A DNA stretch of 64,000 nucleotides, taken from positions 26,233-90,232 of the forward strand of contig JBCCGK010000042.1 of NCBI GenBank assembly GCA_039029315.1, given 5' to 3'. Source of the DNA: JBCCCJ01 sp039029315 (GTDB lineage Bacteria > Bacteroidota > Bacteroidia > J057). Below are positions 25,639 to 34,504 of this stretch, piece by piece. A model generated the notes under the pieces. That model saw only the letters and a program-made list of their open reading frames with translations, had not been told where the DNA came from and ran no database searches. Positions within the stretch are counted from its first letter, which is position 1, and each line of letters opens with the position of its first letter. The position numbers and the translations under genes are program-made.

Positions 25639-26076
25639 ATGAAACAAATGTGGATATTTCTGCTAGCTTTTTTCTTGGGGGGCGGCTTTGTTTTTCTGGG
25701 AATGTTTCTGTTCAAGCAAACGGAATCAAATGTCAATGATCCTGTCTTGACAGCTTATCTGAACCAGGAACTTCCTGACAGCTTAATGGTATGTTCCCTG
25801 ACAGATGAAGCATTATTGGAAAGGAAACAGGAACTGAGGCAGCGGATCATGCCCTTGATTCGTCAAAAGATTGAGCATGACAGTGGATATAGTTTTGAAT
25901 TCAAGGCGCAGAGAGGACTGGCAGCTGCACTCCTGGGATTCATAGAAGCAGAAAGGAGGTGTTGTCCCTTTTTCCATTTTGACTTGTCTTTTTTTGCCTT
26001 TGAGGGAAAAATAGTCTTGCGAATTAGCGGCCCTCCCGGCGTCAAACGATGGATCGACTTATTAGAAGAGACCTGA
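25639..26076 (+). CDS. Membrane-anchored Cys-Cys protein under MerR control
   Basis: A 145-residue protein with one N-terminal membrane helix (residues 4-25) and a C-terminal domain containing AERRCCPFFHFDL (Cys108-Cys109) followed by LRISGPPGVKRW. Small proteins with this RCCPF ... GPxGV pattern occur near MerR regulators and heavy-metal genes; the vicinal cysteines suggest soft-metal binding. The MerR-type operator directly upstream makes it the likely regulated gene. Role in metal detoxification or sequestration is inferred. No transporter gene is adjacent. Confidence 0.75.
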   Translation: MKQMWIFLLAFFLGGGFVFLGMFLFKQTESNVNDPVLTAYLNQELPDSLMVCSLTDEALLERKQELRQRIMPLIRQKIEHDSGYSFEFKAQRGLAAALLGFIEAERRCCPFFHFDLSFFAFEGKIVLRISGPPGVKRWIDLLEET

Positions 26077-26214
26077 TTAGGTGGAATTCAGAGGCCAGAT
26101 ACGTTTTTCAGATTAGGCAAACAAGCAGCATCGAGATATTCATCTTTCTTTTTTATACATCTAGGCTCCCTTCAATCACAGTTTTTTTCACACCTTCTAC
26201 CTTATTGAATTGTT

Positions 26215-26913
26215 ATGAAACTTCTCTCACTGTTGATTGTAACGCTTTTGTGCGTCTCGCTTTGCCCCAATTCACTACCTGCACAAAGATCGATCGATAT
26301 CCAACTGGAAGCAGGTTCTGGCAGCACATTGGTCAGATATGAACGCAACAATCCTGATTCGCCATTCAAGAGTGAAGCCGTTCCCGGAATGTACATTGGG
26401 GGGACAGTCAGGCTACCTTTGAGCAAACAAGTTTCTTTACTGACGAATCTTGGTTGGGAACATAAAGGAAAACGCTTCACAGAAAGTCCTTATTTCTATT
26501 ACAATGCTTATTTTCTGGAACCAGCCCGAACGAATAATGCCAGGTATGAGTTTGCGGTTCTGAATCCAGAACTACAATGGAAATTTGGCAAGCGAAAAGC
26601 TGTTTCCATTCAGGCAGGTCCATATCTGGCCTATCGATTCAGGGTAAGAAATGCCTATACTTTTCACGACGGATATGGAAATGACGCACGAAAAGAAATA
26701 GAGAAAGACCCTCAAACGGATGTTGGATTCACGTATGGAATTGCGGGAGAATGGCCCCTGAGTGATGCCTTGTCTATTGGCGTGAGCCTAAAGGTCCTGG
26801 AAGGTTTGTATCCATCTAATAAAGACATCCCTAGAAATCCTGTCATCAGACAAAGATACGACTCAACTCTGGGACTGATTAAGTTGATGTATTTTTTGTC
26901 ATCAGCTGATTGA
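26215..26913 (+). CDS. PorT-like outer-membrane beta-barrel protein
   Basis: A 232-residue exported protein: signal peptide of ~23 residues (LLIVTLLCVSLCPNSLPAQ), then repeated amphipathic strands (GMYIGGTVRLPLSKQVSLLTNLGWEHKG, PELQWKFG, VSIQAGPYLAYRF) as in the small eight-stranded PorT/OmpW-like barrels common in Bacteroidota. Ligand and function unknown. Converges with the membrane protein gene at 26919 with five bases between stop codons. Confidence 0.75.
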   Translation: MKLLSLLIVTLLCVSLCPNSLPAQRSIDIQLEAGSGSTLVRYERNNPDSPFKSEAVPGMYIGGTVRLPLSKQVSLLTNLGWEHKGKRFTESPYFYYNAYFLEPARTNNARYEFAVLNPELQWKFGKRKAVSIQAGPYLAYRFRVRNAYTFHDGYGNDARKEIEKDPQTDVGFTYGIAGEWPLSDALSIGVSLKVLEGLYPSNKDIPRNPVIRQRYDSTLGLIKLMYFLSSAD

Positions 26914-26918
26914 ATCAT

Positions 26919-28028
26919 TCAATCTCCTGGCAAAAACACCCATAATTCTGGCTTGCCAATGTGATAGGGCATGGCTCTGGACAAAAGGTTCAGGCCGGCC
27001 CAGGAGGTATAGACATTGTGGCGATTGGCTTGCCAGGCACCTTTGAGTGCTTTCTGTGTCTGAAGATGAGAAAGTCGCATCTCTTTGGTTGGAAATGACA
27101 ATAAGAGCGAACTCATTTTGCCCAGTAAGGGGCGCATATCATTTTGCAATCGCTGTGTGGCTTCAATGGAGGCTCTGAGATCATCTCCATCTATTTTTTT
27201 GAAATAGACCCAGCGATCAATCTCCAGAATAGCTGTTCTGCTCAGCCACGGAAGAAGGCCAAGCATACTCACAGCTGAAAAGAGCGTGAACAGCAAGCTA
27301 GTGCTGATCAGACCACCAACGGTATCAAGCGGGAGTGGACTCAAATAGGCTGCGGCGGCAAATAATGCTGCATTGACCCCAATGGCCAACAGGATTCCTC
27401 GGCCATGGCTCCCTGAATTGATGGCGCCATGCCTGCGAGCCAGCAATACTTCCATGATTTTTTCTGAGAATTTTTCCTTCCAATAAACAGGCATCACGAT
27501 TCCTTCTACCCCCGGCATCCCGTGGATTCCACCCGTAAAACTCTTGTCAACACTATTCACATAGTAGACAAATCTTCCTCTATGGCTGCTCTGATCCATT
27601 GGCAAGGGCGCAATAGCGATCGCCATATAAATCTGAAATCCTGTCAACAACAACATTTGGATACCGACCCATAACAAGGCTCCCAAAATGCCCAACCAGC
27701 CAGCCATGACCAGGATCATATAGCCAGAAATCCACAAATATATCATATGAATCCCTGCTCCACGAAGCCATTTGAGTCCCCACTTCCCGAAAGATTCATG
27801 GGATCGTCCATGCAAGACGGGCAAGCGATGACCTCCAAACCAGTCGAAGGGAAAGCTGATCAATACATAGCCTCCCAGGAATAGACCGAGGGTCCAAAAG
27901 GTACCCGTCCCTTCTACCAGCGAACCGATCTTTGCAGGAACTCCCTGCAAAAAGGCCACTCCGGCCAGAAGAATCCAAAAGGAGACCGTTACGATTCCCA
28001 ATACCAAACGAGCGCGAGCGTAGGCCAT
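26919..28028 (-). CDS. Multi-pass membrane protein of unknown function
   Basis: A 369-residue integral membrane protein with roughly five to six hydrophobic segments (around residues 8-28, 45-62, 92-112, 115-140, 215-235, 240-265) and a soluble C-terminal ~100 residues. The segment EVLLARRHGAINSGSHGRG between helices loosely recalls the zinc site region of M48 membrane metalloproteases, but the HExxH motif is absent. I do not recognise the family. It starts two bases after the sucB stop, so it belongs to the same transcript; that position suggests no specific role. Confidence 0.6.
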   Translation of the reverse strand: MAYARARLVLGIVTVSFWILLAGVAFLQGVPAKIGSLVEGTGTFWTLGLFLGGYVLISFPFDWFGGHRLPVLHGRSHESFGKWGLKWLRGAGIHMIYLWISGYMILVMAGWLGILGALLWVGIQMLLLTGFQIYMAIAIAPLPMDQSSHRGRFVYYVNSVDKSFTGGIHGMPGVEGIVMPVYWKEKFSEKIMEVLLARRHGAINSGSHGRGILLAIGVNAALFAAAAYLSPLPLDTVGGLISTSLLFTLFSAVSMLGLLPWLSRTAILEIDRWVYFKKIDGDDLRASIEATQRLQNDMRPLLGKMSSLLLSFPTKEMRLSHLQTQKALKGAWQANRHNVYTSWAGLNLLSRAMPYHIGKPELWVFLPGD

Positions 28029-28030
28029 AA

Positions 28031-29266
28031 TCAGATTTCTAAGAGCATTCTGGAGGGATCTTCCAATCGTTCTTTGACACGGAAGAGGAAGCTCACCGCA
28101 TCCTTCCCATCAATGATGCGATGGTCATAAGACAGCGCTACATACATGACAGGCCGGATTTTCACCTCTCCATTCACTGCTACCGGACGCTGAACGATAT
28201 TGTGCATGCCCAGGATCGCAGATTGTGGAGGATTGATGATGGGGGTTGACAACATGGACCCAAAAATACCTCCATTGGTAATGGTGAAGGTTCCACCAGT
28301 CATTTCTTCGATGGACAAGCTCCCAGCTCTTGCCTTCAGTGCATAATGCAGTACGGATTGCTCGATCTGATGCAAACTCATCAAATGGGCATCCCGAATC
28401 ACAGGCACAACCAGGCCTCGGGGAGAACTCACAGCAATGCTGATATCAGCAAAATCGTGATAAACAATCTCCTTTCCATCAATCTGTGCATTGACTCCGG
28501 GAAACTCCATCAAGGCCATGGTTACCGCCTTGGTGAAAAAAGACATATAGCCAAGGCCCACACCATGGGTTTCCTTGAATTTCTCTTTGTATTGCTTTCG
28601 GATCTGAACCACCTCATGCAGATCCACCTCATTGAAGGTAGTCAGCATGGCTGTATCATTTTTTACAGAGACCAATCTCTCCGCGATTTTCCGCCGGAGG
28701 CTGCTCATTTTTTCTCTGCGAACGACTCTCTCCTGCCCGTTACCAATTACCGGAAGTGCGGGGATCGGACGTTCCTGGGGTTTGGGAGCCTTTTCTTTGG
28801 CTGGCGGAGGAGTGGCTGTCTTGTGTTGCACCACATCTGTTTTGGTGATGCGCCCTCCTCTGCCAGATCCTTGAACAGAGGCGGGGTCAATTCCCTTTTC
28901 CTTCATCATTTTGGATGCCGAAACAGACGGATGCCCTTTGGCTGGGCTATCTTTCACTACCGGAGGAGTGGACGTCTCCGCAGAGGAAGACGCTTCAGCC
29001 TTCTTCTCTACAGGTTTGGCCACAGGGGCCGCGCTGGTATCGATCTTCGCAACCACACTCCCAACTTCCACAGTCTCTCCTTCCTGTGCGATGATTTGCA
29101 GGACTCCTCCTGATTCCGCATTGATGGTCAGAGTCGCTTTATCGGAACTAATCTCAGCCAGTTCATCATCCATCTCCACCGCTGCGCCATCTTCCACGAG
29201 CCAGCTCTCGATTTCAACTTCAGTGATGGACTCTCCTGGACTGGGGATTTTTACTTCTATGATCAT
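28031..29266 (-). CDS. sucB: Dihydrolipoamide succinyltransferase, E2 of 2-oxoglutarate dehydrogenase
   Basis: A 411-residue 2-oxoacid dehydrogenase E2 subunit. Order: lipoyl domain with lipoylated Lys43 in SSDKATL; an Ala/Pro/Lys-rich linker; an E3-binding domain (HPSVSASKMMKEKGID); a second linker; and a catalytic acyltransferase domain with the active-site DHRIIDG (His382, Asp386). The short single lipoyl domain and MIIEVKIPSPGESI start favour the succinyltransferase of the TCA cycle. The start is at ATG 29266, which overlaps the stop of the upstream vanZ-like gene as ATGA, indicating translational coupling. No E1 gene is adjacent. Confidence 0.9.
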   Translation of the reverse strand: MIIEVKIPSPGESITEVEIESWLVEDGAAVEMDDELAEISSDKATLTINAESGGVLQIIAQEGETVEVGSVVAKIDTSAAPVAKPVEKKAEASSSAETSTPPVVKDSPAKGHPSVSASKMMKEKGIDPASVQGSGRGGRITKTDVVQHKTATPPPAKEKAPKPQERPIPALPVIGNGQERVVRREKMSSLRRKIAERLVSVKNDTAMLTTFNEVDLHEVVQIRKQYKEKFKETHGVGLGYMSFFTKAVTMALMEFPGVNAQIDGKEIVYHDFADISIAVSSPRGLVVPVIRDAHLMSLHQIEQSVLHYALKARAGSLSIEEMTGGTFTITNGGIFGSMLSTPIINPPQSAILGMHNIVQRPVAVNGEVKIRPVMYVALSYDHRIIDGKDAVSFLFRVKERLEDPSRMLLEI

Positions 29267-29697
29267 GAGTTGTATGTTTTGTGTAAAGATACATTTCCCT
29301 TTATTTTCCGCCAAAGCAGATAGACGACAAGGGCAAGAATTGCGCCCGTGGTGTCGATGCCAACATCAATGATACTCGCCCCTCTTCCCGGAACAAAAGA
29401 TTGGTGAAATTCATCGGTAGCCGCATATAGCCCACAAAACAGCAACGCATAGCCATACATCTTCCGATCGGGATAGTGCCAGATCAAGAGCCTATGTGTC
29501 AACAGAAACAGAACAAAATATTCTGTCATATGCGCTGCCTTCCGAATGAAAAATGAAACATTGTAGGCCCGAAGGGTTTCGATATCCAGATTGAAGACAT
29601 TCAAGAGTGCCAGAACCCATTCGCTGGTTTCTTTAGAGGCATCTTTATCCTGATGAGACAGAAAGAATATAAGACTCATCCAAATGAGGACAGGCAA
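29263..29697 (-). CDS. VanZ-like membrane protein
   Basis: A 144-residue membrane protein of the VanZ family with four hydrophobic segments and the family motifs RKAAHMTEYFVL, DEFHQSFVPGR and ASIIDVGIDTTGA. Some VanZ proteins confer low-level teicoplanin resistance, but most homologues have no known role. The start is uncertain: TTG at 29697 fits, an ATG at 29679 would trim six residues, and the frame is open upstream to 29749 without an ATG. Its stop overlaps the sucB start. Confidence 0.8.
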   Translation of the reverse strand: MPVLIWMSLIFFLSHQDKDASKETSEWVLALLNVFNLDIETLRAYNVSFFIRKAAHMTEYFVLFLLTHRLLIWHYPDRKMYGYALLFCGLYAATDEFHQSFVPGRGASIIDVGIDTTGAILALVVYLLWRKIKGNVSLHKTYNS

Positions 29698-29749
29698 CCA
29701 GTGGCTAAGGTGGGGAGTGGAACGTAAGCGAATCTGCTGTGTGATTTAG

Positions 29750-30054
29750 AGGTGTAAACAAAAATACAGTGTAGAATTGACATTGGAAAACCATAATCTC
29801 TCATCTATGTCGATCGGTTATTTGGAAAAGAGAGAACAAGCGCTGCGAATCAGGGGATAGGAAGGAGACAAATGCCATTTGACCTTAAACATAGGGTCTC
29901 GGCCATATGAACATAAGCCTATCTGGCTGGATGTTGTACAAGAACCATATGCACACAATCATTACCAACATGTTCCTTCCGAAAACATCAATCTCCAGAT
30001 CTGTCTGCCTGCTATTTGGTTTTGACAATCTTTCGGTCTTCAGCAGCTTTTCAC
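29750..30054. other. Intergenic spacer upstream of cmk
   Basis: About 300 bases between the divergent vanZ-like and cmk genes. It must contain both promoters. I see no gene or strong hairpin; open frames here on the minus strand look like shadows. Confidence 0.35.
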
Positions 30055-30062
30055 TACCTTTG
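30055..30062 (+). promoter_or_regulatory. Candidate Bacteroidota -7 box at the cmk start
   Basis: TACCTTTG matches TAnnTTTG exactly and abuts the proposed GTG start of cmk. If real, transcription would begin at or just inside the start codon, giving a leaderless message. A TTTGAC sits upstream at 30021, slightly too far for the ideal -33 spacing. Confidence 0.35.
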
Positions 30063-30775
30063 TGTTCGTGGAAAAAATTACGATTGCAATAGATGGATAT
30101 GCCGGCTGCGGCAAGAGTACGACAGCTAAGGGAGTTGCCAAGGAACTCGGCTATATCTACATTGACACGGGGGCAATGTATCGGGCTGTCTCTTTGTATT
30201 TCACTCAAAAAAGAATTGATTTCTATCAGGATACAGACGTTCTTCTGAATGCTGTGAAAGAAATTCAAATTGATTTTGTGAGAGATCCTCAGACAGGAGA
30301 AAATCTTACCCGCCTCAATGGACAAGTCGTAGAATCAGAGATTCGGAAACCACAAATTTCCAATATTGTCAGTCTTGTCAGCATCCATGCATCTGTAAGG
30401 GAAGCCATGGTCGCCCAACAGCGACAAATGGGCCATGCCAAAGGAGTGGTGCTCGATGGGCGAGACATCGGTACTGTCGTATTTCCGGATGCAGAACTCA
30501 AGGTCTTCATGACTGCGGAGATGGAGGTACGTGCAGGGAGACGCCTGGCAGAACTCCAACAGAAGGGAGTGGCTACCACCCTGGAGGAAGTCATTGAGAA
30601 TTTAAAGGAGCGTGACAGGATAGATACCACAAGAAAAATCGCTCCGCTCAAACAAGCTGCGGACTCAATCGTTTTAGATACTACAGACCTTGTGATTGAT
30701 CAGCAAATAGCGCTGGTTTCTCAGTGGGCCAAACAAAGAATGCACAATTTTCAACAAAATGAACATAGAAATTGA
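30062..30775 (+). CDS. cmk: Cytidylate kinase
   Basis: A 237-residue (d)CMP kinase that phosphorylates CMP and dCMP with ATP. The P-loop is GYAGCGKST at residues 12-20, followed by the NMP-binding segment YIDTGAMYRAVSL, the GRDIGTVVFPDA motif and the lid arginines in RAGRRLAELQ and RDRIDTTRKIAPLK. Start is GTG at 30062 or the second GTG at 30068; family alignment fits either. The gene overlaps ispH by 17 bases and heads a four-gene operon. Essential for nucleotide metabolism. Confidence 0.95.
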   Translation: MFVEKITIAIDGYAGCGKSTTAKGVAKELGYIYIDTGAMYRAVSLYFTQKRIDFYQDTDVLLNAVKEIQIDFVRDPQTGENLTRLNGQVVESEIRKPQISNIVSLVSIHASVREAMVAQQRQMGHAKGVVLDGRDIGTVVFPDAELKVFMTAEMEVRAGRRLAELQQKGVATTLEEVIENLKERDRIDTTRKIAPLKQAADSIVLDTTDLVIDQQIALVSQWAKQRMHNFQQNEHRN

Positions 30776-31646
30776 TCAGAATTCCGGCTTTTGTTTTGGT
30801 GTAGTATATGCCATTGAGATGGCAGAGGATTACCTCAAGGAACACCAGCAACTCTATTGCCTTGGTGACATTGTTCACAATGACAAGGAGGTAGAACGAT
30901 TGCAGAAAATGGGGTTGGAGATCATTGACCACGCTCAGCTCAAAGAACTCAAAGGTGCTACTGTCCTCATTCGGGCACATGGAGAGCCTCCCGAGACGTA
31001 TAAACTGGCCATGGAAAATGACATCACCTTGATCGATGCCTCCTGTCCTGTAGTACTCAAATTGCAAAATCGGGTGCGACATGCCTATGATGATGACCGC
31101 CAGATCGTAATCTTGGGTAAAAAAGGACATGCAGAGGTCAATGGCCTGATTGGCCAGACCCAGAAGGACGCCATTGTCATCAGTTCTCTGGAAGAAGCGG
31201 AAGCCCTCGAACTGGAAGGACCGGTTTCACTCTATAGCCAAACCACCAAAAGCACGCAGCTTCTCTATAACATCAAAGAGAAGATGGCAGATAAGTTTGA
31301 GGATTTTAAATTCAACGATACCATCTGCCGACAAGTCAGCAATCGGGAGCCAGAATTGCGCAAATTCTCTGACAAGCATGATGTGGTCGTATTTGTCTCA
31401 GGTAAAAAAAGCTCTAACGGCAAAGCACTCTATCAGACCTGTAAGCAAGTCAATCCAGAGAGCTATTTCATCTCGGATACAGACGAACTGGATCTCCAAT
31501 GGCTTCAAGGCAAGCAAAGTATTGGAATCTGTGGAGCCACCTCTACGCCTATGTGGTTGATGGAAAAAGTAGCCAGATACATTCAGGAACAAGTCCCGGA
31601 GGCGGAGTATGATACCGAGTTGGGACATAAGGTGATTTCGTCATGA
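30759..31646 (+). CDS. ispH: 4-hydroxy-3-methylbut-2-enyl diphosphate reductase
   Basis: A 295-residue iron-sulfur enzyme, the last step of the non-mevalonate (MEP) pathway producing IPP and DMAPP. The three cluster cysteines are Cys12 in GFCFGVV, Cys96 in DASCPVV and Cys190 in TICRQVSNRE; substrate-binding histidines are in DIVHN and RAHGEP, and GATSTP follows near the C-terminus. It overlaps cmk upstream and shares an ATGA with the next gene, so translation is coupled. Isoprenoids made here would feed the menaquinone side chain. Confidence 0.96.
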   Translation: MNIEIDQNSGFCFGVVYAIEMAEDYLKEHQQLYCLGDIVHNDKEVERLQKMGLEIIDHAQLKELKGATVLIRAHGEPPETYKLAMENDITLIDASCPVVLKLQNRVRHAYDDDRQIVILGKKGHAEVNGLIGQTQKDAIVISSLEEAEALELEGPVSLYSQTTKSTQLLYNIKEKMADKFEDFKFNDTICRQVSNREPELRKFSDKHDVVVFVSGKKSSNGKALYQTCKQVNPESYFISDTDELDLQWLQGKQSIGICGATSTPMWLMEKVARYIQEQVPEAEYDTELGHKVISS

Positions 31647-32605
31647 GTCTGATTCGGACAATTGTGTGGCAAAGGGAACTGGGATTCATGCTTTGTGCTT
31701 GTCTGTTGATCGCTGCTTGTGGCAGTGGGAATAAGCGGCAGTTGGTCAAGGATGCCCCATTCATTTCGCAAGAATATCAGGATGACCGAGGCAATAGCAT
31801 TCAGCTATCGAACAAGCCTCAAGCGGTCATTTCTCTTGCACCCAACATCACAGAGATGATTTTTTCGATTGGGGCAGAAGACAAACTGGCTGCCCGATCA
31901 CAGGCATGTGATTTTCCTGATGCTGCCCTGAATGTAGCGGAAATCACCACCTATCCACAATTGGATCTGGAAGCTCTCAAAGCTGTAGGGGCCGACCTAC
32001 TCATCACCACGGATGAAATCTTCACTCAGGATGATATCCAACATCTTGAACGTCTTCAGATACCGATTTATCAGCAATCTTATGCCAGTTTGTCCGATGT
32101 CTATCGCTGTATGAGGGATTTGGGGCAGCTGCTGGGAGTGGAATCTCAAGCCAGGCAAGTGGCTGATTCTCTCGAAGCACTCGAATCCCGTATCACAACC
32201 GCCACAGAGAACCAAATCAAGTATCGAACCCTTATTTTGATCAGCAATGATCCTTTGAAAGTGGTAGGCGGGACAGGATTTTTGAATGAATTGATTGGAA
32301 AGGCAGGAGGGCTCAATGTTTTTGGAGAAATGGAAGAAGCCTATCCTACCGTCAGCGTAGAAGCCATCCTCAAAGCCCAACCAGAATTCTTGATCCTCCC
32401 CTCGACGAACGATCAAATCTATGCCAATCTTCTGGTGCAGTATCCGGCCTTGTATAATACACCAGCTGATGTCCAGAAACAGGTGCATGTGATTGAGCCC
32501 GACTTGCTGTATCGGCCAGGTCCCCGTATGGTGGAGGGATTGATGCGATTGACACATATCCTCCACACCAAACTGAATCCCCAATCATTTCTGAATGGAC
32601 AATAG
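31643..32605 (+). CDS. ABC transporter periplasmic binding lipoprotein, BtuF-like
   Basis: A 320-residue helical-backbone metal receptor. The N-terminus carries a lipoprotein signal ending LIAACGSG, then the two-lobed binding fold with PQAVISLAPNITEMIFSIGAEDKL and YPTVSVEAILKAQPEFLIL, typical of vitamin B12, haem or siderophore binding proteins. BtuF-like assignment is favoured by the SLAPNITE motif and by the presence of a cobalamin enzyme in the window, but the ligand is unproven. It overlaps both ispH and the permease gene. No TonB receptor is adjacent. Confidence 0.82.
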   Translation: MSLIRTIVWQRELGFMLCACLLIAACGSGNKRQLVKDAPFISQEYQDDRGNSIQLSNKPQAVISLAPNITEMIFSIGAEDKLAARSQACDFPDAALNVAEITTYPQLDLEALKAVGADLLITTDEIFTQDDIQHLERLQIPIYQQSYASLSDVYRCMRDLGQLLGVESQARQVADSLEALESRITTATENQIKYRTLILISNDPLKVVGGTGFLNELIGKAGGLNVFGEMEEAYPTVSVEAILKAQPEFLILPSTNDQIYANLLVQYPALYNTPADVQKQVHVIEPDLLYRPGPRMVEGLMRLTHILHTKLNPQSFLNGQ

Positions 32606-33602
32606 ACAGCGACAGGGCATCGGATTGCTGGTGTTGCTGCTGCTTGCTGGGGTAAGTATGCTGCTGGGATTGCATACAGGTTCCTATGATTTCAGTAGTA
32701 AGGAGATCTTTCAGGCGATCATTGATCCTGCCTTCAAGGATCGCATGATCATCGTAGATCTCCGGCTTCCCAGGGTGTTGTTGGCTTTATTGAGTGGAGG
32801 CATCCTTGCTCTGGGCGGATTTTATATGCAAGTCCTGATCAAAAATCCATTGGCAGATCCTTACATCATGGGACTGACAGCCGGTGCGGGATTTGGGGTG
32901 AATTTATTGATTCTGGGAATTATTCCGTTAGCGGGAATGACCATTTTTACCTATCCCATTGCTGCTGGTCTAGGCGGATTGGGGAGTCTTGCCTTGCTTG
33001 CCCTTCTGGGGTTTCGCGGATTTTATCAAGACAATGCCAAATTGCTGATCGCAGGGGTTGCTGTTGCATCCATCTTCACAGCATTGACAGGCATCCTGAT
33101 TTATACCTGGGCAGATAGTGATCAGATCCGGAATCTGGTTTTTTGGTCATTTGGGAGTTTTGGCAAGGCCAATTGGGAGGCCGTGCAGGTATGTGTGCTG
33201 CTTCTGCTCGTTGCGATTCTGTTTGGCTTGCGATATAGTCGAAGCCTGGATGTGCTTTATCTCGGCGACCTGCAAGCCCAAACACTTGGCATGTCTGTGG
33301 TGCGTATGAAGTGGATGATTTTGATTCTTACTTCTTTGGTTGTGGGCGGAAGTGTGGCTTTTACTGGACCGATTGGATTTGTCGGCATGATGATTCCGCA
33401 TGTCTGCCGTGGCTTGTTTGGAGGAAGTCACCGGCCCAATATCCTCCTGGGAAGTCTGTTAGGAGGCAGTTATTTGTGTCTATGTGATGTCCTGACAAGG
33501 TGGATGTTGCCACCGGCGGGATTGCCAATTGGCATCATTACAGCAGTACTTGGAGTGCCGTTTTTTCTCTATCTCCTGTATTCTCCCAGAAGTCATTTGT
33601 AG
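32595..33602 (+). CDS. FecCD/BtuC-family ABC transporter permease
   Basis: A 335-residue inner-membrane permease with about nine to ten helices and the family signature segments LRLPRVLLALLSGGILALGGFYMQVLIKNPLADP (positions 32760-32860) and FTGPIGFVGMMIPHVCRG. It would import cobalamin or iron chelates together with the upstream binding lipoprotein, whose gene it overlaps by 11 bases. The expected ATPase gene does not follow; the next gene is an unrelated lipoprotein, so the ATPase must be elsewhere. Confidence 0.9.
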   Translation: MDNRQRQGIGLLVLLLLAGVSMLLGLHTGSYDFSSKEIFQAIIDPAFKDRMIIVDLRLPRVLLALLSGGILALGGFYMQVLIKNPLADPYIMGLTAGAGFGVNLLILGIIPLAGMTIFTYPIAAGLGGLGSLALLALLGFRGFYQDNAKLLIAGVAVASIFTALTGILIYTWADSDQIRNLVFWSFGSFGKANWEAVQVCVLLLLVAILFGLRYSRSLDVLYLGDLQAQTLGMSVVRMKWMILILTSLVVGGSVAFTGPIGFVGMMIPHVCRGLFGGSHRPNILLGSLLGGSYLCLCDVLTRWMLPPAGLPIGIITAVLGVPFFLYLLYSPRSHL

Positions 33603-33701
33603 AGGAAGGAATCCTCTGACCCATCCATTGATCCGACTTATTCGTTGTTACCTTTGAACAAAAATCTTGTCTCCTGTATATAGAATTTATTTTGCTTGTA
33701 T

Positions 33702-34358
33702 ATGACGAATCGACTTGCCCAAATAGGAATCCTGATAAGCCTGATGATAACTTTTGGTTGCCGAAATGGTGTGGGACCAGAAACAGTAGTAACAGGAAGA
33801 GTTTTTGATCCAGTGTTAGCTACAGGCTGGGTAGGCGTAAAAGTAATCCTGCTGGATTTTGATGATCTCGATATCCTGGAGGAAGCCTTTGCAGATGCGC
33901 AGGGAAATTATGAAATCCGATACCAATCCAGGCGAACTGACCCTGTGATGGTTGGCATTAATCTGGATGACATCGCTTCGCTTGCCGGAATCTCGGTAAC
34001 TACTTGTGATGCAGAAGTTTTACAGCCTGTCTCCCTGGGAGAAAATCAGCAAATTGACTTTACCGTTTTGCCTACCGCCCAACTCAACCTCAGTCTGATC
34101 AATGACAACTGCCAGGGACCAAGTGACCGATTAGCATTAAGCTGGAAAAGTGGGCAGGCAGAATGTAAGGAATTCTCCTATGAATTTGATCTTGAAGGCT
34201 GCGACGGCTTCAATCCTGCCAAGGATAGCCTACTTTTCGTCCCGGCGGGCAAACAGATATTTGAGTGGGAAGTCCGAAAAGATGGGATAACAGAATCTTT
34301 CAGTGATTCTCTCGTCATTAATCCAGGTGAGGAGTTTGAGTTTGACATTCTTTACTAA
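33702..34358 (+). CDS. Lipoprotein with carboxypeptidase-regulatory-like domain
   Basis: A ~218-residue lipoprotein candidate: hydrophobic signal (IGILISLMITFGC), Cys near residue 20, then a CarboxypepD_reg-like Ig fold (VVTGRVFDPVLATGWVGVKVILLD ... AQGNYEIRY) and a second beta-rich domain to the C-terminus. Such domains bind surface polysaccharide or assist secretion in Bacteroidota. An upstream TTG at 33696 would add two residues. No operon partner; it ends in front of a palindrome facing htpG. Confidence 0.6.
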   Translation: MTNRLAQIGILISLMITFGCRNGVGPETVVTGRVFDPVLATGWVGVKVILLDFDDLDILEEAFADAQGNYEIRYQSRRTDPVMVGINLDDIASLAGISVTTCDAEVLQPVSLGENQQIDFTVLPTAQLNLSLINDNCQGPSDRLALSWKSGQAECKEFSYEFDLEGCDGFNPAKDSLLFVPAGKQIFEWEVRKDGITESFSDSLVINPGEEFEFDILY

Positions 34359-34413
34359 GGTTGAGTCCTCTGTTGTTGGCCAGTCGCCATACCCCAGATA
34401 TGTCCGATACAAA

Positions 34414-34453
34414 ATGTCGAATATCATAGGTGTATTCCTTCGATATTCGACAT
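34414..34453. terminator. Long palindrome between convergent genes
   Basis: ATGTCGAATATC at 34414-34425 and GATATTCGACAT at 34442-34453 form a perfect 12-bp stem with a 16-base loop between the lipoprotein gene and htpG, which converge. There is no T tract, so it may be a factor-assisted bidirectional terminator or a protein-binding site. Confidence 0.5.
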
Positions 34454-34504
34454 GAGTTCAGCATCATTCGATGCGCTATCAGGCTGGCATGCAGGTCTAA
34501 GACA

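Noticed and set aside
26919..28028. M48-type membrane metalloprotease
   Set aside because: The region between helices lacks HExxH, so a protease call is not supported.
29885..30325. Minus-strand frame over the cmk promoter and 5' end
   Set aside because: It is antisense to the well-supported cmk gene and has no domain features.
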